Shown one piece after another: positions 1-11,904 of a stretch of DNA of 64,000 nt. The DNA is from Chamaecrista fasciculata (lineage: Eukaryota; Streptophyta; Magnoliopsida; Fabales; Fabaceae), in NCBI GenBank assembly GCA_003254925.1, contig QANZ01029894.1, forward strand, positions 67,958-131,957. The letters run 5' to 3'. Every line of letters begins with the position of its first letter. Position 1 is the first letter of the stretch. The notes below the pieces were generated by a model. That model did not search any database, was not told where the DNA came from, and was given only the letters and a program-made list of their open reading frames with translations. Made by a program: the position numbers and the translations under genes.

Positions 1-793
1 CATACTGTAGAATTGAATTTTTGAAGCTCACACCTAGATACATTTTTAATTTCGAAAAGAAGGCATGGAAATTAATATCGGTTAAACAACAATCACAGCT
101 TTCTCAATCACATACCAAACAGTCTTTTCTCTGTCACCCTGTTTCCCTTCCTCTCTAACAAGTCCAACCTAATTAGGGAAAATTTGTAATGTACAAGATG
201 TACAGAAGGTTATAAGGTCCCCCACCTCCCTCAAAGGAAGAAGGAAATTAAAAAAAACAACAAATAAAGTAAACAAAACCAAAACCCTTGTGTTGCATGG
301 CAACTTCAATTAAATTTGTCACTCTCCATTCTTGGCTGATTGGTAAACCCATGAAAAGGCGAGGGCCACCTAGCATAAGTCTTCCCCATTACTCTCTTTT
401 TCTTGGTTTAAGCCCTCTTTTTCACAAATTCTTACATACACTTTTTGAGCTCAAAGTGAAACAGTGCAAGAATGACCTTAAAGCACTTGTTGCACTGGTG
501 TCAAACGTAACACAAGAAGTGTATTAAAGAATTGTAGTACCAAAATTTCATTTGGTAGTAGAGGCAGGAATTGTGGGATATTCAATCCAATCCAATCCAA
601 TTCAATCCATGTGTGATGGATGGCACTACCATTTCACCAAATACAATACACCCCTGCATCTATCTATCTCCATTTTCACAATAATGACTTGATATTAGTG
701 GCCCAATAAGTGTTTTCTTTTCTCTTTTGCGTGTGTCAATCAGCTTGAGCAAAACCAGAAAAGTGAAAACCAATGACCAATCCGTCCGTCCAA
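1..793. other. 3' flank of the YUCCA gene, no gene seen
   Basis: AT-rich DNA downstream of the minus-strand YUCCA stop codon. It should include that gene's 3' UTR and poly(A) site. A short direct repeat of TCCAA units lies near 586-610. I see no coding region with family resemblance and no clear repeat element. Confidence 0.5.
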
Positions 794-3470
794 TCATGAA
801 TTAGATAGATGCAAAAGTGAGGAAGCAAAAGCAGTATTATTATGATGCTTTGCCTTTGCTTTCCAACATTGTCCAATATCATCAGCTATATTCTTGGCAT
901 CCATGGAAGCACCAAGAATTCCTCGTTTTGTAAAACCCACCGCGTATACACCATTCTCTCCTTTCCATCCATTAGGGAATGCCATTCTTGGGTACCCATC
1001 TTCCTTTGAGAACATATCTCCTTCCTGCACACAATTCTACTACTTTATTCATTTAATTTCCTCTTTTTAACTTTATATCATTTTCACATTCTCACATCTT
1101 TATTCTATCCTATCCACTTTTATGAAGGAAAAACAAAACCAGAAAGAAAAGAGCATATGAATTGAAGCACGTAGTAGTAGTAGTAAGCAAAAAAACATAC
1201 CTTTAGCCAAGAGGGCACATTGCTTTTGTAACCGGTTGCTAATATGATGGCATCAAAATTCTGTGTGCTTCCATCCACAAATTCCACAGCATGACGTTTG
1301 AGCCGCTTAATGCCTGGACAAACCTACACAGGATTTGAGTTTGATGCATATTCAGATTTCGTTTCTGTCTAAAGTTGAAAGAAGCAAACAAACAGGCAAT
1401 CTTGGTTAAATCATTACTCTCACTAATCACACATGATTGACATCATGATCTTTTCTTGTCCATTAGCTTTCGTAATTCCTAATAAAATCTTCTCCACCGA
1501 AAAGATTCCCTTTTCTTTGAAAAAAGAAAAAGAAATTTCGAAACCTTGTGATTCAACTCGTGCACGATTTGATTGAAAACACAATGATAGATAAAATCTC
1601 ACTGCCCCTCCCTCGTCACAAAGAAAAAAAAAAGTTCATAAAAGATAACGAAAAAGGGTCAACTCATTTCATCGTGCTTAATATGGTATCATGAAAAGCA
1701 AAAGAAAATTAGGTACTGGTACTACAACTTGGAGTGAAAAAATTAATCATAATAATACTAATAAAACACATTACCAAAAGAGTTGGAGGAGTTGTCGTTA
1801 AACTAATTCAAAATTAGTAATTAAAAAAAGTTAAAATTTTCTAGTTTCCATCCCAAAATTGCAATTGTAAATACACTTTTCAATCTTTCTATAATTTAGT
1901 TTTTGAAATATTATATGTGAGCATTAAATAATTAATATTTGTAAAAAAAAAAAGAAAATTAAAGAATATAGTTCTAGTATTGGACTGACCTTAATGTGTC
2001 CGGATTTGATCTTGGCGAGGGTACCCACATCAAGGACTGGGGTCTTACCGGTGAGGTTTTTGAGCTGAAGAGGACCCAAACCCGGTCGAACCAAACCGAA
2101 CCGAGCCGTATCACCAAGCAGAAGCCACGACACTATGAGAAGAAACCCATCCACTACCCTTAATGGAAGCCACTTTAGCAACCACATTGACAACCCAAAA
2201 GTCGATTTTCCTAGCATTTCTCGTGGTAGGACGTGCACCTTCAATCATCATATATAAGTTAAGTTATAACACACCCCATTTTTTACTTATTACTCATTTC
2301 ACACTCATTATATTATTCCCGACTATAAACTATAAAGCAAAAGCAAGCACGCAGCAGTAACCAAGTTACGAGTAACAACTAACAACAGCTGTTTTTCATT
2401 TTCTTTTTTTAAAAACAAGAAAAAAAACTAAAGAAAATAAAAATTACTGATATATATCGTACGTCTTTCTTTCTATTCTGTTCGTCTCTCTAGCCCATGC
2501 TGATGCGCATGCTTTGAGATCGACAGAACCCCAAGAAAGTGAAACAAATCATCCATTTCTTAAATTAAAAGCTTCTGAATCAGATTCATCTTTCTACTCC
2601 CTTGGAACTTGAAGCCTCTAATTAACAACTATTCCCTTACTTACCAATTTTAAAACGGAAGAAGGTGTGTGTGTTTCTTTTTTCTTTCAGAAAACAAAAA
2701 AAGAAAGGTGGTGATTGGATTGAATAAGGAATTTTGAAAAACAAAAGTGGAAAAGTGGAAAATAATCTTACTGCGTCTCTGACGACAAGAGAAGGGCTAG
2801 CATTATGGTTACAGAGATCCAAACAAACTTCCATGCCGGAATTTCCACATCCAACCACCAACACTTTCTTTCCTCGAAACTCCTCGCCGCTCTTATACAA
2901 GCTGGTATGCTTGATCGGACCACCGAATTCCGCCGCGCCTTCTATCTCCGGCACCACCGCCTCCGCATTCTCTCCGGTGGCCACGATCAGCCACCGGCAC
3001 ACATACTCCGTCGTCGTCGCCGTCGCCGTCTTGCCCTCACTCCTCACGCGCCAAAACCCGAGCGTGGAGTCAAACTCCGCCTCCTTAACCGTCTCATTGA
3101 ACCTGGGCCGAATATCGAACTTCTCTGCATACGCCTCCAAATACCTTATAAACTGCTGTTTCGTCGGGTAGGTTGGGAAATCGGCGGGAAACCCCATTAG
3201 AGGAAGCTCGCAGAATTGCTTCGGCAAATGAAGACGAAGACGATCGTACGTTTTCAGTTGCCAGAGAGAAGCGATGCAATTAGATCTTTCTAGAAGGATG
3301 CTTGGAACGCCTTTCTGTTTCAGACTCGCCGCGACGGCGAGACCAGAAGGTCCTGCTCCTACGATTATCACAGGCCAATGCTCGCACCACCATTTTTTCT
3401 CTGATGTAAACAGAGGGTCGTGTAATTGCTTGCCTTCTATCTCTCGCTGAAAGTATGAGTAGTTTTCCAT
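794..3470 (-). CDS. YUC: YUCCA-type flavin monooxygenase (indole-3-pyruvate monooxygenase), 4 exons
   Basis: Flavin monooxygenase converting indole-3-pyruvate to indole-3-acetic acid, the rate-limiting auxin step, using FAD and NADPH. My minus-strand exons are 3470-2772, 2238-1990, 1323-1201 and 1024-794 (stop included). All junctions are GT-AG and in phase, giving 433 residues, close to the usual 410-430. The start is the ATG at 3470; the in-frame triplet further upstream (3479) is TTG. The FAD motif GAGPSG is at residues 38-43, the NADPH motif GCGNSG at 207-212 and the ATGY motif at 345-348. The phrases [14 protein letters not shown] and LPKQFCELP are typical of YUCCAs. Exon structure and the [10 protein letters not shown] stretch point to the YUC2/YUC6 clade (from memory of Arabidopsis YUC6). 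The exact orthologue is not decided. No frameshift or missing motif is seen. Confidence 0.96.
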
Positions 3471-4585
3471 TTCCACCAATTCCAGAATGAATGTAACGAA
3501 GCGAAGCGAAGGAATTAATTAATTGCTTGGTTTGAATGATGGAATTTTTTAATTGCTTGGTTTGAATGAGTGAAGGGGAAGGATGAGCATGAACTAAGGG
3601 GGGCTAAATCAGCATTGATAACAGAGAGAGAGTGAGAGTGAGAGTGAGAATGAATGAGATGAGAAGGATGGTGATATATATGTATCTCGCTATATATATT
3701 CCTCTTTGTTTCTTTGAATTATTAATTAATTTATAATTATATCATCCATTTTCCAATTCCAATTCCAATTCTAATTCCTCAATTCCATCACTCATCACCC
3801 CAAGTGGTAAGTAAAAGTAAGTGAACGACTGCTAGTGGGACTGCTCTCTGCGATTGTGCACATTTTTATTATTTTTATTCCTATTTATTTTTCCTCTTTT
3901 TCGAACTTTAAACTCTAAATTAATTAAGCCTAATTCTACTCCAGAATATGAATTTCTTTCTACCAATATGGTGCTCATAGTTTATTAAATAATTAATCCC
4001 TGGCCATCTCAAAACGTCACTATATTCGTCAATATTAGGGGGCATTTTTGTTTTTCTTTTCTCTATAAGCCAAGGCTACATACAAACTATTTGTTTTGGC
4101 GCACATTGTTTAAACTGTAATCAATTAAAGGTTATTAATTCAAGTTTGTAGGTGAGGATATTTGTATGTATTCAAAGATATATTATGATGGTGTAATGAA
4201 AAGTTAGAGAGAGAAAATGATTAGTGAGAGGAATTGAATCCATTGAGAATTCCGAGAATGATATGAATTTACATGGGTTAACTAAGAGGAGATTGATTTC
4301 GTGTGGTGGGGGTGATCATTTTCGTTGATGTGAAGTGCTTGATTCAACTTGGGCCGTGTGGAATGTAAATTGTATCCAAATATGTTGATATTTCAGTTAG
4401 TGGGATGTTCTCAAGGGCTACGGAAGCCAATTTAACCAATTATTTCTAGTTAAAAAAAAGAGATAAATAGTAGCTAAATTTTTTTTTGGGTAAAAATCAG
4501 TCAGTATTTTATCATGGATAATTAAATATTAATCATATCATTTCGAAACATAAATATCATTGAAATGAATTTCATTGTTAGTAAC
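3471..4585 (-). promoter_or_regulatory. Upstream region of YUCCA with a candidate TATA box
   Basis: Divergent upstream DNA of the minus-strand YUCCA gene. Reading the minus strand, an AT run containing TATATATAG lies near 3693-3702, about 225 bases above the ATG, and is the best TATA candidate. GA-rich sequence at 3630-3665 would then lie in the 5' leader. Beyond 3900 the sequence is AT-rich with no gene visible. The promoter assignment is inference from position. Confidence 0.4.
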
Positions 4586-4614
4586 ATCTTTTTTATACAA
4601 TAATTTTTTTTAAG

Positions 4615-5150
4615 ATGGTCTATCGGGCCTTTTGGGCCTCCTAATTATTGGGACGCCAACAATCATAGGTAATGTGGGCGTCCACGTGGTAACAGATAAG
4701 AAAACATTGCCTGATCAATCAAGGATCAATCAGGAATCAATCAAGATCTCCCTGAAAATCCTTTCCCTGATAGCGCCTTGCCCACTGAGGCATCTTCGCA
4801 AGAAAGGAAAGTACGTAGGAGCCAAAAATCACAATCAAATCAGCCAAGATCACAATCAGATCTGTCCAAATCACAATCAACCACCCAGGCATTTATGGCA
4901 AGATCTCACCCGATTATCTTCAACCAGTATAAAAGGAGAACCCTTTACATTGGGCAAAGGTACGCACTCTAACCAGTCTATTGAGATTATTGTGCTCAAC
5001 CCCTTACTAACTTAATCATCGGAGGTGAATCGCAGGGGGGTGAATCGCAGGGCCTCCCCTGTGTGTTTTGACTTGCAAGCGACTTCTGACCCAGAGTTGC
5101 CTCATCATCGAACCAGGTAATGCCCCCGGCCAAAACCAGGTTCATCAAAA
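4615..5150 (+). mobile_element. LTR-like fragment (possible solo LTR), plus orientation
   Basis: A GC-richer island in AT-rich DNA. It has a TATA-like GTATAAAAGGAG near 4927, followed after about 75 bases by CCCTTACTAACTTAATCATC, then CGGAGG and a C-rich CCTCCCCTGTGTG stretch. This order (TATA, ACTAACTT-x-A-x-CGTCGGAG, C-run) recurs at 29.1 kb and 59.0 kb and is common in plant retrotransposon LTR R/U5 regions. The segment GGTGAATCGCAGGG is tandemly duplicated at about 5025-5053. Exact TG...CA ends and a target duplication were not found, so the boundaries are approximate. Confidence 0.45.
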
Positions 5151-6192
5151 TGATTTATTACTTAAACATAAACTAACCCCTTATTAGTTTATACAGTCTA
5201 ATTTTAACTCGAAATATAATACTTAACAAATTTTACCACCTATCAACAAATAATTATCCTAAATTTTGTTGATACAGTATTACAGGCCTTATTCTTTTAA
5301 TTATGCCAACCTATAAAAATTTCTGAATGTGTAAAAAAAAAAAGGTTCTGAAGTAAGTTACAAAGAATCAATCGCCAAGTCACCAAATGTCTCAATTGTT
5401 AAATAAGGTGAATATTCATTTCAATTTCCAACATTGATGGAATCGTTTATCAATGAATCAGTATTGAACAAAATAATAATAATAACATCATTAACATGCA
5501 TATTACTCCATTATTAATTATCTCTTTGTTTTCTTTAAAACTAGATAATACACAAATTGATAACAAATTATCTAACTACATTTTGCAATGCACGCCGCAC
5601 ATCTCGTAACGAATTAACTAGCTAGTGACATCCTTTTGTAAACTGACACCTTAAATACTAGTCAGCATTCTTATATACCACCCTTTACGTACTTTATTTA
5701 TCTAATTAACTATCCTCCTGCAATTTCTTTTCAGATACTTCTCTCTCTCTCTTTTCTCTTTAACAACATTCTTTAAGATTTTTTTGTCAGTGATGAGTGG
5801 ATTGTAGAGTTTTTATAAGGCTAAACGCAGATAAATTTTATTATAAGGTTTTCTATAAATATATAGTAGGTAATAAGAAAATTATGTATGATTAGTTATG
5901 ATAGAAAAAAATATTAAATATGTTTGTCATAATTGATAAAATATAACTATAAATTTTATATGACAATAAGATATACTTGTGAACCCATAATTTCATTGTC
6001 CTACATAAATAAAATATACAAAAGTCACAACATGAATAATTATTAGGCTAGTAAAAATGAAAAAAATGAGTTTTTTCTTTGTTTTGATAGGTTTACAATA
6101 TTTTCTATCGAGTTTCATATTACTTTTTTGCATTTAGTCCACAAAACCAACAAAAAAAAGGTAAAAAAAATGATTTTTCCATAAAAAAAAGT
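5151..6192. other. AT-rich intergenic DNA, no gene seen
   Basis: Long poly-A/T tracts and short AT repeats. No open frame with family resemblance and no RNA gene recognised. Confidence 0.5.
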
Positions 6193-6372
6193 GACCTGAC
6201 CGGTTTTCTAAAAACTGCTCCGGGTCACGGTTCAACCCGGGTCAATCCGGTCCGAAGCGATTTTAGGCAGTTCAAAGCGGTCCAACCTCCAGAATGGTCC
6301 AAACCGAGCCGTCTTCACTCTCGGGTCCCAGTCGGACCGGTTCGACCGTCCGGTCCGGGTTTCATAACATTG
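6193..6372. mobile_element. Truncated hAT-like element end
   Basis: A GC-rich stretch with many CCGGT/ACCGG words ends in CCGGGTTTCATAACATTG. That matches the right end (CCGGTTTTTAAAACATTG) of the better-preserved hAT-like element at 40606-41111. I do not see a matching left end or target duplication, so it looks like a truncated or diverged relative. Confidence 0.4.
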
Positions 6373-9300
6373 CATAATATCAAAATATCACTTTTTGAAA
6401 TAACCGAGTATCAAAGTAAAATTGATCCATATCTCGGGGTACCAAAATGTAATCTACCTAATTTTATTACTACAAACAAATTTATTTATACTAATAAAAT
6501 ATGGTTGGTTTATTTTCGACAAAAAAAATTGTTTGGATCAGAAGAAAAAAATGGAAGAAATTAAAAGGAAGTGTACCGAGTGATGTATTAAAATGAAATA
6601 ATTAATTAGAATAAATTGCAAATCCAACAAAGCATCCAAGATAGGTTAACATAGATATTGAAATCTTTAAATTGCACATAAATAATCATTGGGAAATATC
6701 AAGAAAAGAGATGTACACAAATGAAGGCCATAGAAACTGAAGACTTGGAAGAAAGAGGGCCAGCTTGATACTTGTCAATGTAGGTGCTTATTAATAACTA
6801 TACCTCTTCACCAAATTGTTTCTCTTATTCAATGGTGACATGACGCTACAGCTTCCCCAATCCTATCATCAAAAATTTCCCATACATTTTTATTTTACTA
6901 ATTTTATATACCTTATTTTTCTTTCCTCATATACCTGCTGCTACTCCCGGACCCCGGGCGCGCGCATTTAATATTTAATTAATGTATATATATGTATATA
7001 TATATTTTTAATAATACTTTCATAACTTGTTTTCTTAATAAAATTATATTATTTTTGTATGGATCAAAAATTGCATCTTACATATCGGACACGTTAGGAA
7101 GAACACTAACAGACAAATAGGATAAAGAAAGACACTTTAAACACAGGCTTATGCTCCATAAAATAGGGATTTGTAAATCATATATAAAAACTCATTCTAA
7201 GCAAGATTTATTCTCCATAAATAAAGAAAACAACACAAGAGAAAAAACCAGCAAAGAAAACTACAATCTAACCCCAAACAATACACGTCACCGGACCAAA
7301 ATATAAGGCCATATAAGAAACAACTAACAAAATCAAATTTAAAAAACAAAAAGTGGACACATAGTCACATATTAAACCAAACACTGGATGGCTTCACAAC
7401 CGTATGCCACCCCCTCCTAGCGTTCGGGTGAAGAGATACTGTGTAGGGCCACGAAGACATATTGTGCAAACTAGAATGAGATTTCAATGAATAATGAGAA
7501 AACATTGTATTAAATTATTAATAGACTCAAGTTTTTTTTAAAGGTCAATCCGAATTTTTTTTTTATTTTTATGTATTGATATATATATATATATGTTATG
7601 TTATTTTATATTTTTTTGGCCTGATATTATGTTATTATAAATGATAATCAATGACAGTATAAAAGATAATTTCTTGTTATGTATCATTTTAATTAAGTTA
7701 AATTAGGTTATAATAAATAATAAAAGATACTTTCTTAAATGAGCCGTTTTTGTTGGTACAAATTAAAATGAGCCTATTTTATATGAGATCATATCAAGTC
7801 AGGCGAGGCAAGTGCAACAATAGAAAAAACAAACACACACATCCGTGGCCAAATTTTCGTAAACAATATAAAAATACTATCGATTTATATTCTTAAAAAT
7901 TTCAACTGTGATTAATTAGGTATAATAAAAATATGAAAATATATATTCAATTTGACCAATAAGAGACGTACGTAGAATAGTTAAATTGTGCACTAATTGA
8001 TTCAGTATATATAGCTTGATCACAATTAACGGAATATTTAACCAATTCTCTACGTATGTTAATAACTTTTCTTTTAATGAATTATTAGTATTTTTTTTGG
8101 GTAAAGATTAGTATATTTTTTTATCTATTCATTTTAATGACATTCAAACCACACAACATGTAACAAAATAAAATATGAAATAGTATCATAAGTTTAATTC
8201 ATAGGTTTTATTGTATTTTAGAAGGGACTAATCTATTTTTTCCTGATGTATAAGCAATCACTCTTTAAGGATAGTCGTGTATCTCGTTTAAAGCGATCCA
8301 TTGATTTCTATTATTCTATTTATTTCTTTCTTTTATTTATTATATTCTAACATTATATATATATATAAACTATAAATAATTCTTATTTATCTATATTAAT
8401 AATATAAATAAAGATTAATTTTATTCGAATAATTACAAAAATATAGCAACACTTTTTTACTTAGATATTTGGGACAAATACAAAGAAAATTAATGCCACA
8501 GCTAGTGTAAATCTTAGATATATAAGAGTTGCATGTGATCATTAATGAAAGTTTGAATGTTTATGAAATTGACAATACTGCAAAACTGCAAAAGTTTGAA
8601 TTTACAAGTCATAACAAAACGAAAGTTGAAAAGCTTTAACACATGATCTTGGTTCTACTTCGAGTCTTCGACCTATATATATGTCACGTACGTACGTTGA
8701 TTGCATATATATATTTTGGTAGGAATTGTCTATATCTAGTAGGAGGCACGTGATCTTGTGTGTTTGATCTTAATTAATTGAACCTCTAAATATTTACTGT
8801 TGCTCCTAGTAGAGTAATAAATTAACTAAGATATATTTTTTTCCCTAATGATCTATTTGTGGTAAAACAATTCATTAATACAAATAATCAAGCATTATTA
8901 CCATGGTACTCTTGTAGTACAAAAATTAATTCCACAATTAATTTTGTTAGGGTACGTAGAAGTAGTTGAGAATAGGTTAAGATGTTAGATATGGTCCATC
9001 TAGTGTGGTATAGTCCTTTGAGTTGACAGGACTAGCTAGCTAGTCATCTCAATTCTCATCAGTTTAAAACAAATTCATGATGCGTATATATATACTGTTA
9101 TTCTCTAATTAATTTGCAGTGTAAAGACTTCGTGTCCCCACTTTTATCTTTGACACGTTACTATCATATATGATATATTCAATTTGTACTGTTTAAATAA
9201 GTAATAACCATTTACCAGCTTTTAAAAAAAAAGTAATCAGTTATGTTATAAATAATTATTGAAAAAAATATAAATAAAAAATTTTGAGACGTAATATATT

Positions 9301-9590
9301 AATTTAATACATTCATAATATATAAAAAAATATTTCATCTATATTAACATATTATATAATTTGAGATAACGATTATTAAAAGGTGTCAATGTCATAATAT
9401 AATATAAGATATTAGAAATGGAAGGCGGTGAGAAATACAAATGTATGGATAGGGATTATATTATATGATGGTTCAATTCATTGTGAAGAAAGAAACTTTG
9501 GAATGTTGGTAGTAGGAAAGTCATGAAAACCCCGGAGGTCTCGAAACGTCTTCGTAACTTTCTTCGTATGTATATGGTACTGAAAGGATG
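6373..9590. other. AT-rich gene desert with simple repeats
   Basis: No coding region recognised. The stretch holds TA microsatellites (near 6982-7005, 7578-7596, 8355-8367), T/A homopolymers and CTAGCTAG-type words. It may hold old, unrecognisable TE remains. Confidence 0.5.
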
Positions 9591-9595
<5 letters not shown>

Positions 9596-9638
<43 letters not shown>

Positions 9639-9658
9639 NNNNNNTTTTTTTTTTTTTT
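9596..9658. repeat. Poly-T tract interrupted by a 6-base assembly gap
   Basis: About 42 T, then N at 9639-9644, then about 14 T. The run length is not reliable. The frame translating as poly-F/poly-K through it is an artefact. Confidence 0.9.
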
Positions 9659-10157
9659 GGCCGAAAGAAAGGATGTTTCTCTAACAAATCAGAGAAAGCC
9701 AAACTCGGATAAATCAATATATATATATGAAATAGTTTTTCAGATTCTCATTATCACACTGATTATTGAATAGTTTTGCATATTTTAAACATGAGTATAA
9801 GTTTTTAGGAGAACTATACCTTAATGGAGCATTTGGTACACGGATTATTTTTTCAATCCCGGGAATCACATTCCCAGGAATGTGATTCCCGGGAATAAGA
9901 TTCCCAAGATTATAAGAATGTCTGTTTGGATGAGTTAAAATAATCCTAGGATTATTTTGCAATATTCCCAAAAATGTTACAATCTTATGTTTGATTCAAC
10001 TTTGATATTCCTGGGAATGTTCAATACTTTTAAAAATATGCCCTTGACTTTTTATTCTCAACCAACCAATAGTTTATCAAATGTAGAAATTCTTCAAAAA
10101 AATTCATGAGAAAAATACTATATCATAAAGAAATAATTATATCATAATTAAAATTTA

Positions 10158-10586
10158 GGGTAAATTACACTTTGGTACCCTGTGGTTTGACCGTATTTCA
10201 CTTTGGTACCCTATGGTTTGAAACTTGACACTTTGGTACCCTGTGGTATTCTCCATTAACACTTTGGTACCCTTTGGAGCTATTTTGTAATTTTAACCAT
10301 AACAAATTTTTCAAAAATTACATATTGACCCCAAAAAATTTCAAAAAATTACAAATAGGTCCCTGGATACATATTATCTAGGGACTAAAATGGAAACTAT
10401 AAAAACTTTTTGGGGTCAATATGTAATTTTTACAAAATTTGTTATGGTTAAAATTACAAAATAGCTCCAAAGGGTACCAAAGTGTTAATGGAGAATACTT
10501 CAGGGTACCAAAGTGTCAGGTTTCAAACCACAGGGTACCAAAGTGAAATAGGGTCAAACCACAGGGTACCAAAGTATAATTTACCC
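10158..10586. mobile_element. Palindromic Mutator-like MITE, copy 1 (nested)
   Basis: A 429-bp near-perfect palindrome starting GGGTAAATTACACTTTGG and ending with its complement. Each arm carries several ACTTTGGTACC words. Flanks TAAAATTTA (10149-10157) and TAAAATTTT (10587-10595) match at 8 of 9 bases, consistent with the 9-bp duplication of Mutator elements. No coding capacity. Confidence 0.7.
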
Positions 10587-10691
10587 TAAAATTTTTAAAT
10601 AACATTAATAAATTCATGAGAAAAATACTATTTCATAACACAATGTCCATAATTCTCAACATAATAAAATTGTCTAAAAAAGTCTCACTCA

Positions 10692-11581
10692 TAGGGGTGA
10701 GCACGGGCTAGGTTGGGGCGAGCTGGGGGAAAATCCCAACCCAACCCGCACATCAATCTGCGGGTTGGGTTGGGTTTTATAGTTTTAAAATTTCAGCCCA
10801 AACGAACCTAACCCGCGGTCAACCCACGGGTTCAGTCTCCATTAAAAAAAATATACATGCACAACAAAATATCCACAATATTTCTAAATTTTTTGAAACT
10901 AAAATTTTGACATAAGAAATACATAAATGCAGATCAATTCACACTAAAGCTTCAAAACATAATTGCAGATCTAGCAGCTCGTACTTCTCCATTTCCTTCT
11001 TCTTCTTCTTCCCTGCTATTGAAACTGAAAGAGTGATTTGGGAGTTGTGAAAGAGTGATGGTGGGATTTGGGAGATCCAACGTCGGTGATTAGCAACGGA
11101 AGAGAGATGACGATTTTGTGAGGGTGGTTGTGGGTGGTGACCGACTATCTTGAAGAATTTGAGGAGTAGGAGAGTAGTGATAGGAGGAACAACTAGTGGC
11201 TAAGGGGAGAAGAAAGGAAGAAGCGGCTGTGTGCAAAGAAAGATGAGTGAAATTGAGGATTAGTGGCTATGGGGAGAAGAAAGGAAGAAGCGGCTCTATG
11301 CAGAGAGAGAGAAGAGTGAAAATGAGGATTAGGTTTAGGTCTTTAGGATATACAAATCATATTATAATTAATTAATTATAAAAAATATTATATTTATATA
11401 TGTGGGCTTGCAGGTTGGGTTGGGTTCACAAACCTTGAGCCCGCAACCCAACCCGCACACATGCGGGCTGAATTTTTTTGACCCAACCCAACCCGCGAGC
11501 CCGAACCAACCCAGCCCTTGGCTGCGGGTTGGGTTGGTTCATCCGGGTTCGCGAGCTCGCGGTCTCACTTGCTCACCCCTA
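10692..11581. mobile_element. hAT-like non-autonomous element (nested)
   Basis: An 890-bp element with perfect 12-bp ends TAGGGGTGAGCA...TGCTCACCCCTA. It is flanked by the exact 8-bp duplication CTCACTCA (10684-10691 and 11582-11589), the hAT hallmark. Sub-terminal regions are rich in GGGTTGGG/CCCAACCC words. The interior holds a tandem-like GGGGAGAAGAAAGGAAGAAG segment twice (near 11201 and 11270). No transposase frame is seen. Confidence 0.75.
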
Positions 11582-11904
11582 CTCACTCAACAATGAGTTG
11601 TAAAATGACAAAGATGAAAATTAATCGGGGTTTGTAGAGAAAGAATTAATTAATAAGAGGAAATTTATCATGGGTAATAAAATAATTTTGGATGGGAAAA
11701 ATAATCCCATGTCACGGGATTAGACTAATCCCACCCCTTAGGGTGGGATTAGAAAATAGCTATTTTAGGAAATTATCCTATTCCTGGGAATACAATATTC
11801 CTGAGACTAATTTTCCAATCCGCGTACCAAACGCGGGATTACTCAAGTCTGGAGCTCATAATCCCAGGATTATTTTTTCAATCCGTGTACCAAACGCCTC
11901 CTAA

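Larger units (their letters stand above)
9835..11901. mobile_element. Harbinger/Tourist-like non-autonomous element carrying two nested insertions
   Basis: The left end TGGAGCATTTGGTACACGG and the right end (reverse complement GGAGGCGTTTGGTACACGG) form an imperfect terminal inverted repeat. TAA flanks both sides (9832-9834 and 11902-11904), as expected for the 3-bp duplication of PIF/Harbinger elements. Sub-terminal DNA is full of GGGATT/AATCCC and CCTGGGAAT words in both orientations. There is no transposase. Two elements with their own target duplications sit inside (10158-10586 and 10692-11581), so the core is only about 0.7 kb. Confidence 0.6.

Noticed and set aside
2734-3279. Frames overlapping YUCCA exon 1 on both strands
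   Set aside because: Shadows of a clearly conserved exon; no independent family resemblance.
9478-9773. Open frames of poly-Phe and poly-Lys on both strands
   Set aside because: They are translations of a poly-T/poly-A tract through an assembly gap.
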